From Micromonospora coerulea (GTDB lineage: Bacteria > Actinomycetota > Actinomycetes > Mycobacteriales > Micromonosporaceae), in assembly GCF_016598485.1 (NCBI RefSeq), contig NZ_JAEMUW010000025.1, positions 1-64,000 on the forward strand: a stretch of 64,000 nt of DNA, written 5' to 3'. The notes below the pieces were generated by a model. That model saw nothing but the letters and a program-made list of their open reading frames with translations, had not been told where the DNA came from and made no database searches. A program made the translations under genes and the position numbers. Positions within the stretch are counted from its first letter, which is position 1. The number at the start of each line of letters is the position of its first letter. Positions 7,886 through 15,643 of this stretch are shown here, one piece after another.

Positions 7886-8647
7886 GTGGCCGCAACGACG
7901 ACCGGCAACCGGGTGGCCGCGCCGCTGACCTGGCGGGTGGGCCGGCTGGTGGAGCGCCGCGTCGAGACGCCCACCGCGCAGACCCTCGTCCTGGAGGTGC
8001 CCGGCTGGCCGGGCCACCTCGCCGGGCAGCACGTCGACGTCCGGCTCACCGCCCCGGACGGCTACCAGGCGGCCCGCTCGTACTCGCTGGCCAGGCCCGC
8101 CGAGGGTGACCAGATCGCGCTGACCGTGCAGCGGGTGGCCGATGGAGAGGTCTCCCCGTACCTGATCGACGTGTACGCCGAGGGCGACCCGGTGGAGGTG
8201 CGCGGCCCGGTCGGCGGTTGGTTCATCTGGCGTACCGAGGAGACCGCGCCGGTGCTGCTGGTGGGCGGCGGCTCCGGGGTGGTGCCGCTGATGGCCATGA
8301 TCCGGGCCCGCCGCGCGGCGGGCAGCCGGGTGCCGTTCCGGCTGATCTACTCGGTGCGCACCCCGAACGACGTCATCTACGCCGACGAGCTGCGCCGCCG
8401 GGCCCGCGACGACCTGGGCCTGGACGTGGCGCTGGTCTACACCCGGGAGGCGCCCGAGGGCTGGCGGGGCGAGCCGCACCGGATCGGCCTGGCCGATGTG
8501 AACACCCACGGCTGGCCGCCCGACCTGGAGCCGCTCTGCTACGTCTGCGGGCCGACCGGCTTCGTGGAGACGGTGGCGGACCTGCTAGTCGGGCTGGGCC
8601 ACCAGACGCGGCGGGTGAAGACCGAACGCTTCGGCCCGACCGGCTGA
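7886..8647 (+). CDS. FAD/NAD(P)-binding reductase of the ferredoxin reductase superfamily
   Basis: 253 residues. The FAD domain shows RSYSLA (about 64-69), the NAD(P) domain VLLVGGGSGVVPL (about 123-135) and the C-terminal CGPTGFVETV (about 218-227). No 2Fe-2S domain is fused. It likely passes electrons from NAD(P)H to the molybdoenzyme encoded just upstream (1-nt gap, GTG start), forming a two-component oxidoreductase. Confidence 0.9.
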   Translation: MAATTTGNRVAAPLTWRVGRLVERRVETPTAQTLVLEVPGWPGHLAGQHVDVRLTAPDGYQAARSYSLARPAEGDQIALTVQRVADGEVSPYLIDVYAEGDPVEVRGPVGGWFIWRTEETAPVLLVGGGSGVVPLMAMIRARRAAGSRVPFRLIYSVRTPNDVIYADELRRRARDDLGLDVALVYTREAPEGWRGEPHRIGLADVNTHGWPPDLEPLCYVCGPTGFVETVADLLVGLGHQTRRVKTERFGPTG

Positions 8648-8663
8648 ACGGCGAGGAGACCTG

Positions 8664-8957
8664 ATGACCGACATGTCCTACCTGGACGGCAACATGCTCG
8701 ACGGGCCGCTGCGCGAGCTGTTCGCCGTGGACCTGAGCGGGGCCACCGGCCGGTGCGAGTCGTGCGGGACGGTCGGCCCGATGGCCGGGCTGCACGTCTT
8801 CTCGCACGCTCCGGGTCTGATCGGCCGCTGCCCGGCGTGCAGCGAGGTCATGCTGCGCCTGGTCCGGGCGCCCGACCGGGCCTGGCTCGACCTGCGCGGC
8901 AGCACCTACCTCCAGGTGCCGCTGCCGATGGACCAGCCCTACCCGCGTCCGCTCTGA
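8664..8957 (+). CDS. DUF6510-type zinc-ribbon protein
   Basis: 97 residues. Two CxxC pairs, Cys31/Cys34 (CESCG) and Cys56/Cys59 (CPACS), form a zinc ribbon; the N-terminus is SYLDGNMLDGPLRELF. It matches the small family I recall as DUF6510, seen next to sulfite-oxidase-fold and reductase genes. Third gene of the operon starting at 7285, 16 bp after the reductase, with a GAGGAG ribosome site. Role unknown; it may be an assembly or electron-transfer partner. Confidence 0.75.
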   Translation: MTDMSYLDGNMLDGPLRELFAVDLSGATGRCESCGTVGPMAGLHVFSHAPGLIGRCPACSEVMLRLVRAPDRAWLDLRGSTYLQVPLPMDQPYPRPL

Positions 8958-9065
8958 CCGCCCGCGTCGCGGGCCGGCCGAACGACTCCGGGCCGGCGAC
9001 GTGGGCGCCGAACGGGCGGGGCGGCCGCCGGGTGGGCGATCCGGTGCGGCTCTGCTCCAGGCTCT

Positions 9066-9114
9066 GGTCAGGGCGTGACGGTGAGCTGCGGGTCAGGGCG
9101 TTGCGGTGAGCTGC
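9066..9114. repeat. Tandem duplication at the 3' end of the glycosyltransferase gene
   Basis: A 24-nt unit (9066-9089) recurs at 9091-9114 with two differences. The inner copy contains the stop codon and last codons of the minus-strand gene, so the outer copy is a noncoding duplicate of the gene end. Confidence 0.7.
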
Positions 9115-10769
9115 ACGGCGTCGGCCAGCGAGGGCTCGGCGTGGTTGCCCGCCCCGGCCACGGCGACCGTCGGGGTACCGGGCGGCGGGATCGCCGGCGC
9201 GGTGGGACGGACCGGCGGCGCGGCGACCGGGCGGGCCCGGCGCAGGCGCCGGCCCAGTCGGCTGACCAGCTGCCCGACGGTCAGCGGGACCACGGAGAGG
9301 ACCAACTGCCCGCTGCGCGGGTCGACGGTGGCGCCGACCCCGTACAGGCGCAGGCCGTGGCGGAGCAGGCGCGGCCGGCCGGCGGCGAGTCTGGGCGCGC
9401 GGACCGCGGCGCTGCCCCGGCCGTGGGGGCCGGCCAGCTCCGCGCGGACCGGGTGCCGCTGGCCGGTGGCCGCGCTGGTGGCCAGGAGCCGGTCCACCGG
9501 AAAGTCCGTGCGGACGGTCCGGCCGGTGGAGTCGGTGGCGTCCAGCAGGGTGGTGCCGGCGAGCTGCCCGGCGACCAGCCGGACCGGACCGGCCTCGGCG
9601 GCGAAGCGCCGGTACGGGCTGCGGGTGGTCACCGCCAGGGTGTGCCCGCCCTCCCAGGTCACCTCGACGGCGTCGAGCTTGGCCAGCCAGTCGGCCCGGA
9701 CGCCGGTGACGTCGGCCCAGCCGCCGGCGCGGGCGCCCGGGTAGCCCGCGTGCCACCGGCCGTCCTCGACCACGGTCGGCGGCACGCCGCGCTCGGCGTC
9801 CTGGTCGATCACCGCGAGCAGGTCGGCCACGCCGCCGGCGGTCACCGCGCCGAGCCGCAGCCGCGCCTCGATGTCGAGCCGGTCCCGCAGCCCGTCGGTG
9901 ACGTGCCGGTCGACCAGCCGGCGCACCACGGCGTGCACCCGTTCCTGGTCGGCCCGGTCCAGCCGGCGGAAGTCGTCGCCGACCAGGCTGGCCAGCTCCA
10001 GCCCGACGTGCCGGCGCAGCACCGCGTCGCGCTCGGGGCCGGCCGGGAGCAGCGCGGCGACGAACGCGAACAGCCGCTCGACGCTGACCAGCCGCGCCTC
10101 GACCCGGCTGTGATAGGTGATGTTGCGCGCGTTCAGCCGGCGTACCGCGTGGTAGTAGTCGTAGTCGGCGAGCACCGAGATCCGCCGGGCGCGGTAGCAG
10201 GCCGACAGGGTGAACGGTTGGTCGCTGAGAACCGGCATGTCCTCCGGGAAGCGCAGCCCGTGCCGGTCGACCAGCTCCCGCCGGAACAGCTTCGTGTTCG
10301 CCAGCGACCAGGGCAGCGCCGAGTCGAACAGGTCCACCTCGACCTGGTTGCCGGCGGCGAAGACGTCGGAGAAGACGTGCCGGCCGTTGACCCCGACCAC
10401 CTTGCCCAGCACGACGTCCGAGCCGTGCCGGTCGGCCGCGGCGACGAGGCGTTCCAGCGCCTCCGGGCCGAGGTGGTCGTCGGAGCCGAGGAAGAAGACG
10501 TACCGGCCGCTGGCCAGCTCCAGGCCCCGGTTGCAGGGGACGGCCGGGCCGCCGGAGTTGGCCTGGTGCAGCACCTTCACCGTGCCGGGATGCCGGGCCG
10601 CCAGCCGGTCCAGCAGCCGGCCGCCACCGTCGGTGGAGCCGTCGTCCACCGCGACGATCTCCATCCGCCCGTGCCCGATGGTCTGGGTGAGCAGCGAGTG
10701 CAGGCAGGTCCGCAGGTACGGCATGGTGTTGTAGACGGGGACGACGACGCTGACGTCGGGCGCGGTCAT
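9093..10769 (-). CDS. Glycosyltransferase family 2 with C-terminal extension
   Basis: 558 residues. The GT-A fold starts at once (VSVVVPVYNTMPYLRTCL, DDGSTDGGGR, then the DXD-like GSDDHL near 88-93). After the ~230-residue catalytic part comes ~320 residues resembling the TarP/TagF-neighbour type extension of actinobacterial family 2 enzymes, with no transmembrane helix. The ATG overlaps the stop of the GT4 gene by 4 nt (ATGA), so the pair is translationally coupled. Probably adds a sugar to a cell-surface or extracellular glycan; donor and acceptor unknown. Confidence 0.88.
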   Translation of the reverse strand: MTAPDVSVVVPVYNTMPYLRTCLHSLLTQTIGHGRMEIVAVDDGSTDGGGRLLDRLAARHPGTVKVLHQANSGGPAVPCNRGLELASGRYVFFLGSDDHLGPEALERLVAAADRHGSDVVLGKVVGVNGRHVFSDVFAAGNQVEVDLFDSALPWSLANTKLFRRELVDRHGLRFPEDMPVLSDQPFTLSACYRARRISVLADYDYYHAVRRLNARNITYHSRVEARLVSVERLFAFVAALLPAGPERDAVLRRHVGLELASLVGDDFRRLDRADQERVHAVVRRLVDRHVTDGLRDRLDIEARLRLGAVTAGGVADLLAVIDQDAERGVPPTVVEDGRWHAGYPGARAGGWADVTGVRADWLAKLDAVEVTWEGGHTLAVTTRSPYRRFAAEAGPVRLVAGQLAGTTLLDATDSTGRTVRTDFPVDRLLATSAATGQRHPVRAELAGPHGRGSAAVRAPRLAAGRPRLLRHGLRLYGVGATVDPRSGQLVLSVVPLTVGQLVSRLGRRLRRARPVAAPPVRPTAPAIPPPGTPTVAVAGAGNHAEPSLADAVQLTATP

Positions 10770-12394
10770 CGGAGCGCTCCTTGGGCGGTCGGCGGGTCGG
10801 GCAGGGCGGCGCCGGGTGTCGCGGGGGCGCCGGCCGGCGGGGGTGCGACATCGGCCAGCAGCCGGCGGTAGACCGCGTCCAGCACGTCGGCCTGCGCCCG
10901 CCAGGTCCAGCTCGCCAGCAGGCCCGGCCGGTCGTACGCGGCGCGGTGCCGGGCCGGGTCGGCGAGCACGGCGCCGACCGCGCGGACGAAGTCGTCGACG
11001 TCGGCGGCCCGGAACACCGCGCCCTGGCCGGTCTTCCGGACGGTGGCGGCCATGGTCCGCACGTCGCTGACCACCAGCGGCAGCCGCGCGTGCGAGTACT
11101 CGAAGAACTTGGTGATCAGCGCGATCTCGTGGTTGGGCCAGTGGTGGATCGGGATCACCCCGACGTCGGCGCCGGACAGGAAGGGCACCACCTGCCAGTG
11201 CGGCACGTACGGCAGCACATGCAGCCGGTCGGCCACCCCGGCCCGGGCGGCCCGGGCGGCGAGCCGCTCGACGTACCGCAGCGCCGGGTTGACCACCAGC
11301 GCGACGTGCACGCCGGGCAGCCGGGGCAGCGCGTCGACGAGCATGTCCAGGCCCCGCTGCGGCGCGGCGGCGCCGCTGTAGACCAGCAGTGGCACGTCCG
11401 GGCCGAGGCCGCACTCGACGCGGATGTCCGGCGGGTGCGCGTCGTCGGCCGGGCGGTGCTCCGCGGCGGGGGCGTTGAGCAGTACGGCCGGCGGCGCGGG
11501 CAGCCGGTGCTCCCGGCGCAGCAGCTCGGCGAGATCGTCGGAGACGGTGAGTACCGCGTCGGCGTGCCGGGCGTACTCCCGCTCGTGGGCCCGGTGTGCG
11601 GGCAGCCAGCGGGCGTGGTCGCGCCACGGCTTGACGCCGGGCAGGAACTCGTGCGCGTCCCAGACCAGCGCCACCCGGCGCCCCTGCCCGGCGGCGCGGA
11701 TCTTCGCCCGGGCGCCGACGCCGAGCATCCGGAAGTCGTGCGCGTGGATGAGGTCGGGGCGGAGCCGGTCGACCTCCGGACCGTAGGCCAGCTCGTAGTC
11801 CCACAGCCCGGGCTCCAGCCGCCGCCAGGCACGATCGCCCTGCACGACCTGCCAGAACAGGGTGTACGCCCGGTCCCAGGGGTTGCGGAACCTCCGCCCG
11901 CTGCGGGCCCGGTTCATCATCTTGGTGCGCAGCCACACCCAGCGGCCGAGCAGCCGGGCCGCCGTGGCCCGCAGCCGCAGTCCTCGGCGGGCCCGGCGCA
12001 GCCGGCCGGGGTCCAGCTCGCCGGCGCGGGCCCGCTGCTCCAGCAGCGCGGCGCGGACGGTCAGGTCGGCCTGCCAGGCCCGTACCCACTGCGCCCGGTG
12101 CTCCGCGATGCCGCCCGGCCGGTACGCCAGCGGCCAGCGCAGCCAGGAGCGGCGGAATTCGTGCCGGCGCCGGCCCAGCAGGTTCGGCATCGGCAGCAGC
12201 CGCACCTCGGCGGCGCCGAGCTGCCAGCGGCGTTCCACCTCGTCCGGCGACCGGCCGAGCAGCGTGACGTCCCAGCCCGCCTCGGCGGCCGAGCGGGCGA
12301 TCTTCTGCACCCGGGAGTCGCCCTCGACCTTGTTGTCGACGAGCATGACGATCCGGCCGTGGCGCGGCCCGGCCGTCGTCTCGTCCTGTCCCAC
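10766..12394 (-). CDS. Glycosyltransferase family 4
   Basis: 542 residues of GT-B fold. The N-terminal domain begins RIVMLVDNKVEGDSRVQKIA, the usual family 4 opening; a basic insertion (about 90-180) may contact the membrane. The C-terminal domain has LLVYSGAAAPQRGLDMLVDAL, and HWPNHEIALITKFFEYSHARLP holds the donor-binding E-x7-E region. GTG at 12392-12394 follows GGAGG by 8 nt. Encodes the first enzyme of a coupled pair with the GT2 gene. Confidence 0.88.
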   Translation of the reverse strand: MGQDETTAGPRHGRIVMLVDNKVEGDSRVQKIARSAAEAGWDVTLLGRSPDEVERRWQLGAAEVRLLPMPNLLGRRRHEFRRSWLRWPLAYRPGGIAEHRAQWVRAWQADLTVRAALLEQRARAGELDPGRLRRARRGLRLRATAARLLGRWVWLRTKMMNRARSGRRFRNPWDRAYTLFWQVVQGDRAWRRLEPGLWDYELAYGPEVDRLRPDLIHAHDFRMLGVGARAKIRAAGQGRRVALVWDAHEFLPGVKPWRDHARWLPAHRAHEREYARHADAVLTVSDDLAELLRREHRLPAPPAVLLNAPAAEHRPADDAHPPDIRVECGLGPDVPLLVYSGAAAPQRGLDMLVDALPRLPGVHVALVVNPALRYVERLAARAARAGVADRLHVLPYVPHWQVVPFLSGADVGVIPIHHWPNHEIALITKFFEYSHARLPLVVSDVRTMAATVRKTGQGAVFRAADVDDFVRAVGAVLADPARHRAAYDRPGLLASWTWRAQADVLDAVYRRLLADVAPPPAGAPATPGAALPDPPTAQGALR

Positions 12395-12526
12395 TGCTGG
12401 TCCTCCGCTGGTCGGCCGGCGTCTCCGGCGCGACCCACGCTGGTGGAGCCAGTCGTCGCAGCGGCGACCTGGACATGACGTCCAGGCGACCGTCAGGCGG
12501 CAGTTGTGATGTGACCCAGTGGCCAT

Positions 12527-12557
12527 CGGCGGGGAGGCCGGCCGCGCCTCCCCGCCG
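12527..12557 (-). terminator. Terminator after the MFS gene
   Basis: Stem of 12 bp (12527-12538 with 12546-12557), 7-nt loop, starting 11 nt beyond the MFS stop codon. It separates the exporter from the glycosyltransferase pair. Confidence 0.75.
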
Positions 12558-12567
12558 ACGGCGCCGG

Positions 12568-13797
12568 TCAGCCGGCGGCGGCGGCGAGCCGTCGCCAGAC
12601 CAGCGCGGTGAGCAGCGCCATCGCCGCGCCCGCCAGCCAGAACGGCGCGACGACGCTCCCCGTCGCCTGGGCGATCAGGCCGCCGGTAGCCGTGCCGACG
12701 GCCGCCCCGCCGAGGTCGGCCAGGGCGTACGCGCCGTTCACCCGGCCACGCAGCCGGTCCGGCACGAGCCGCTGCCGCAGCGACACGACCAGCACGCCCC
12801 AGACCATGGTGTGCACGCCCCAGACGGCCAGCGCCGCTCCGGCCACCCAGGGTCGCCGGGTGGTGGCGAGCACGACCTGGAGCCCGACCTCGACGAGCAG
12901 CCCGACCCGCAGCAGCGCCGGGGTGCCGAACCGGGCCCGTAGCCGGGGCGCCAGGGCGGTGCCGGCCAGCCCGCCGAGCGCGGCGGCGGTCAGCAGTACC
13001 CCGTACCCGATCTCGGTGAGGCCGAGCCGCTGCCGGGCGTAGAGCACGAACGCCGCGAACGCCGCGCAGAACGCCACGTTCATCACCGCGATGCAGCCCG
13101 CGAGGGCCCGGAGCACCGGCACGCCCCAGAGCGCGCGTACCCCGGCGGCGATGTCGGCCCGCAGCGACCGGCGCCGGTCGCCGGCCGCCGGCTCCGGCGC
13201 CGGCGGCGGCACCGGACGCCAGCGCAGCAGCGCCAGCAGCAGCGCGGCCAGCCCGAAGGTGGCCGCGTCGAAGGCGAACGGCGCCGCCGCGGCGAGCACG
13301 AAGAGGTACGCCCCGAGCGGTTTGGCCGCGAACTGGTTGCCGACCACGAAGGTGGCGAAGAGCCGGCTGTTGGCCTGCTCCAGCCGCTCCGGCGGGACCA
13401 CCGAGGGCAGCAGCGCCCCGGCGGCCGTGTCGGCCAGCGTCTCCCCGACCCCGGTGAGGAAGAACGCCAGGCAGATCAACGGCACGGTGGCCCACCCGGC
13501 GAGCACCGCGACGGCGAGCGCGGCCAGCACCAGGCCCCGGCCGACGTTGACCCCGACGATCAGCCGGCGTCGGTCGAGCCGGTCGACGAGAGCCCCGCTG
13601 ACCAGGGCGAAGAGCAGCCACGGCAACTGCTGGGCGAGCACCGCCGCAGCGACGGCGGCCGGGTCCCGGGTGAGCGAGGCGACCAGCAGCGGCCCGGCGA
13701 CCATGGTGACGCCGTCACCGAGGTTGGTGACCGCGGTGGCGGTCCAGAGCCGGCGGAAGTCCGGGCCGAGCCCGCCGGTGGGGACGGTGGCGGTCAT
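12568..13797 (-). CDS. MFS transporter (EntS-like exporter group)
   Basis: 409 residues with about 12 transmembrane helices. Family marks are FRRLWTATAVTNLGDGV at the start, the loop SGALVDRLDRRRLIVGVNVGR near 55-80 and the second-half loop LRQRLVPDRLRGRVNGAY near 335-355. This group includes siderophore and macrolide exporters. The ATG at 13795-13797 was chosen because the family begins just before FRRLW; its ribosome site is weak. A 250-nt leader with a tiny ORF and hairpins precedes it, suggesting control by attenuation. Confidence 0.88.
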   Translation of the reverse strand: MTATVPTGGLGPDFRRLWTATAVTNLGDGVTMVAGPLLVASLTRDPAAVAAAVLAQQLPWLLFALVSGALVDRLDRRRLIVGVNVGRGLVLAALAVAVLAGWATVPLICLAFFLTGVGETLADTAAGALLPSVVPPERLEQANSRLFATFVVGNQFAAKPLGAYLFVLAAAAPFAFDAATFGLAALLLALLRWRPVPPPAPEPAAGDRRRSLRADIAAGVRALWGVPVLRALAGCIAVMNVAFCAAFAAFVLYARQRLGLTEIGYGVLLTAAALGGLAGTALAPRLRARFGTPALLRVGLLVEVGLQVVLATTRRPWVAGAALAVWGVHTMVWGVLVVSLRQRLVPDRLRGRVNGAYALADLGGAAVGTATGGLIAQATGSVVAPFWLAGAAMALLTALVWRRLAAAAG

Positions 13798-14050
13798 GCC
13801 GACCACCGGGCAGGGGTGTGACGTCCGGGCGCGACGGGGCGCCCGGACGGGTTGTCCGGAAACACGAGGAACTCCCTCGGAAGCGATGTGGGTTGGCGTG
13901 ATCACGCCATGACGAAGGACCCGCGCGGGGGCGGGTCACCTGATCGCTTCGCGGTGAGGGGCGGTGTCGAGCGGACGATCCCGCTTTCGGCGGGGCCGGC
14001 GGTTGGCGGGACCGGTCGGCCGGGCGGCGACGGACGCCGCCTGGCTAGGG
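13798..14050 (-). promoter_or_regulatory. Structured leader between a 21-codon ORF and the MFS gene
   Basis: Within 253 nt lie three stems: a 9-bp stem 13823-13831/13840-13848, a 14-bp perfect palindrome GGCGTGATCACGCC at 13895-13908, and a 7-bp stem 13919-13925/13931-13937. With the small ORF upstream this resembles leaders where ribosome stalling changes RNA folding. The palindrome could instead be an operator. No coding gene is seen in it. Confidence 0.45.
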
Positions 14051-14116
14051 TCAGGACACCGTGGTCCCCAGCGGCGAAGCGGGAGCCAGCACCGTGCCGA
14101 GAAGAGCCATACCCAT
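14051..14116 (-). CDS. Putative leader peptide (21 residues) upstream of the MFS exporter
   Basis: ATG at 14114-14116, TGA at 14051-14053, encoding MGMALLGTVLAPASPLGTTV-S. The start has an almost ideal ribosome site, AGGAGGT with 5-nt spacing, far better than most genes in the window. Its place ~250 nt ahead of an exporter on the same strand fits a regulatory leader peptide of the kind known upstream of antibiotic resistance genes. That it is translated is inferred. Confidence 0.5.
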   Translation of the reverse strand: MGMALLGTVLAPASPLGTTVS

Positions 14117-14215
14117 GATCGACCTCCTGTCGTCCGGGCCCACGTTAGAGACTGGCGGCCCGGTCTGCGACCCCGGTTGGACATCGGGTCGGCCGGTGGG
14201 CGGGAGTGTGGCCAC

Positions 14216-14743
14216 GTGAGATACCTGCGCACCGACGGGCGGGTGGGGATCCGCCGCCCGCGCGCCGCCGACGAGGGCGAGTTCACCGCCGCCGCCCGGC
14301 GCAGCCGGGACCTGCACCACCCGTGGCTCGCCGCCCCGGACGACCCGGAGAAGTACGCCGCGTACCTGCGCAAGGTGCGGGGACGGGACAACTCGGGTTA
14401 CCTGTTCTGCGACCTGGCCACCGCGGAGATCGCCGGGTACGCGACCATCAGCGGCATCATGCTGGGCGCGCTGCGCGGCGGCCACCTCGGCTACGCCGCC
14501 TTCCTGCCGTACGCCGGGACGGGGCACGCCGCCGCGGGCGTCGGCCTGGTGCTCGACCACGCCTTCACCGGGCTTGGGCTGCACCGGCTGGAGGCGAACA
14601 TCCAGCCGGGCAACGAGCCGTCCAGGCGCCTGGCCCGCCGGCTGGGCTTCCGGTTGGAGGGTTTCTCCCCGGACTACCTGTTCATCGACGGGGCGTGGCG
14701 GGACCACGAGCGCTGGGCGATCACCGCGCCGGAACCCGGCTGA
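14216..14743 (+). CDS. GNAT family N-acetyltransferase (RimJ/RimL type)
   Basis: 175 residues. Acetyl-CoA-binding region around HAAAGVGLVLDHAFTGLGLHRLEANIQPGNEPSRRLARRLGF (about 101-141) follows the RimJ/RimL pattern, including the NxxSRRLAxxLGF motif. GTG at 14216 gives a start that fits the family. These enzymes acetylate N-termini of ribosomal proteins or small amines; the target here is unknown. It faces the S4-paralogue operon across a bidirectional terminator. Confidence 0.9.
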   Translation: MRYLRTDGRVGIRRPRAADEGEFTAAARRSRDLHHPWLAAPDDPEKYAAYLRKVRGRDNSGYLFCDLATAEIAGYATISGIMLGALRGGHLGYAAFLPYAGTGHAAAGVGLVLDHAFTGLGLHRLEANIQPGNEPSRRLARRLGFRLEGFSPDYLFIDGAWRDHERWAITAPEPG

Positions 14744-14750
14744 CCGCGTG

Positions 14751-14778
14751 GTGGCGGCCGCCGTGCGGCGGCCGCCAC
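14751..14778. terminator. Bidirectional terminator
   Basis: Perfect 12-bp stem (14751-14762 with 14767-14778), 4-nt loop, between the convergent GNAT gene and the 53-codon gene. Confidence 0.8.
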
Positions 14779-14786
14779 CTGTCGGT

Positions 14787-14948
14787 TCAGCGGCCGGGCC
14801 CGCGCGCCTGCGAACGCTGCCCGGTCAGGCGCTCCAGCCGCGCCTGTTTCTGCTCGACGCGCCGCCGCTGCCGGGGCGTCAGGTCCGGGCGGCCACTCTG
14901 CCGCAGGTACGTCGGCACCCGTCGCTCGTTCGGAATCGGCATGCTCAT
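14787..14948 (-). CDS. Small basic protein, 53 residues, coupled to the S4 paralogue
   Basis: Reads MSMPIPNERRVPTYLRQSGR onward, rich in Arg and Gln (PRQRRRVEQKQARLERL), with a PxLTPRQRRR core that suggests RNA or ribosome contact. Its ATG overlaps the stop of the S4-like gene (ATGA), so translation is coupled; a second in-frame ATG two codons later is possible. No known family is recognised. The shared operon with an S4 paralogue is the only functional hint. Confidence 0.65.
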   Translation of the reverse strand: MSMPIPNERRVPTYLRQSGRPDLTPRQRRRVEQKQARLERLTGQRSQARGPGR

Positions 14949-15559
14949 GACCCGCTCCTCCGTTCGGGGTGGACGGCGAGGGGGAGGTCCCGCAACACCG
15001 GTACCTCCTGCCGCTGCGGCTCCCGGGTCAGCCGCGCGGTGAACCGCTCCGGCCGTACCTCCAGGTACGGCGGGGCGTCACCCTCGGCGTACCCGGCGAC
15101 CGCGACCGCGACCGGGGGCCGGCACCGCCGCTCCGGCCGTACCCGGATGGTCTGTCCCGGGCGGACCAGGTAGGAGGACCGGTTCACCTTGCCGCCGTCG
15201 ACGGTGAACGTGTTGTGCGCGACCAGGTCCCGGGCCTCGTCGATGGAGCGGGCGAAGCCGGCCCGGTGCACCAGCGCGTCCATCCGCTGCTCGAGCTGCC
15301 CGACCAGGTTCTCCGCCGCGTCACCAGGCTGCTGGCCGGCCGCCGTCAGGGCCCGAACCAGCTGCCGCTCCCGCAGTTCGTAGCCGACGCGGACGCGGTG
15401 CCGCTCGGCGTCGCCCAACCGGTATCCCCGGGGGGCGCGCCGTGGCCCGCCGCGCACTCCCACCGGATGCCGCTGCCGCCGCAGCCGGTAGCCGTGCGCC
15501 GGGTGCAGCGGGACGACGTCCTCCGGCGCGGGACGTACCGTCGTGGTCCGGACCGCCAT
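14945..15559 (-). CDS. Paralogue of 30S ribosomal protein S4
   Basis: 204 residues. From about residue 57 it follows the actinobacterial S4 closely in order: YELRERQLVRAL, LEQRMDALVHRAGFARSIDEARDLV with the S4 RNA-binding domain (about 90-150), SSYLVRPGQTIRVRPE, and PPYLEVRPERFTARLTREP near the end. The N-terminal ~55 residues are diverged and arginine-rich, and no zinc-binding cysteines exist. It may replace S4 under some condition or bind RNA elsewhere. Good ribosome site (GAGGGAGG). Coupled to the 53-residue gene. Confidence 0.85.
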   Translation of the reverse strand: MAVRTTTVRPAPEDVVPLHPAHGYRLRRQRHPVGVRGGPRRAPRGYRLGDAERHRVRVGYELRERQLVRALTAAGQQPGDAAENLVGQLEQRMDALVHRAGFARSIDEARDLVAHNTFTVDGGKVNRSSYLVRPGQTIRVRPERRCRPPVAVAVAGYAEGDAPPYLEVRPERFTARLTREPQRQEVPVLRDLPLAVHPERRSGS

Positions 15560-15643
15560 GTCGTTTCCTCCCTCTCACTCGCGGTCCCACCACCCTCCGC
15601 CGCCCCCGGGTGAGGCGACCCCACCCGGTACGGGTGAGCCCGG

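Noticed and set aside
8373..8807. Minus-strand frames across the reductase and zinc-ribbon genes
   Set aside because: Arg/Pro-rich antisense shadows of well-supported genes, typical of high-GC DNA.
13964..14215. Extension of the GNAT gene upstream to 13964
   Set aside because: The extra 84 codons show no GNAT similarity, and the region is better explained as the leader of the divergent MFS gene. GTG 14216 fits the family length.
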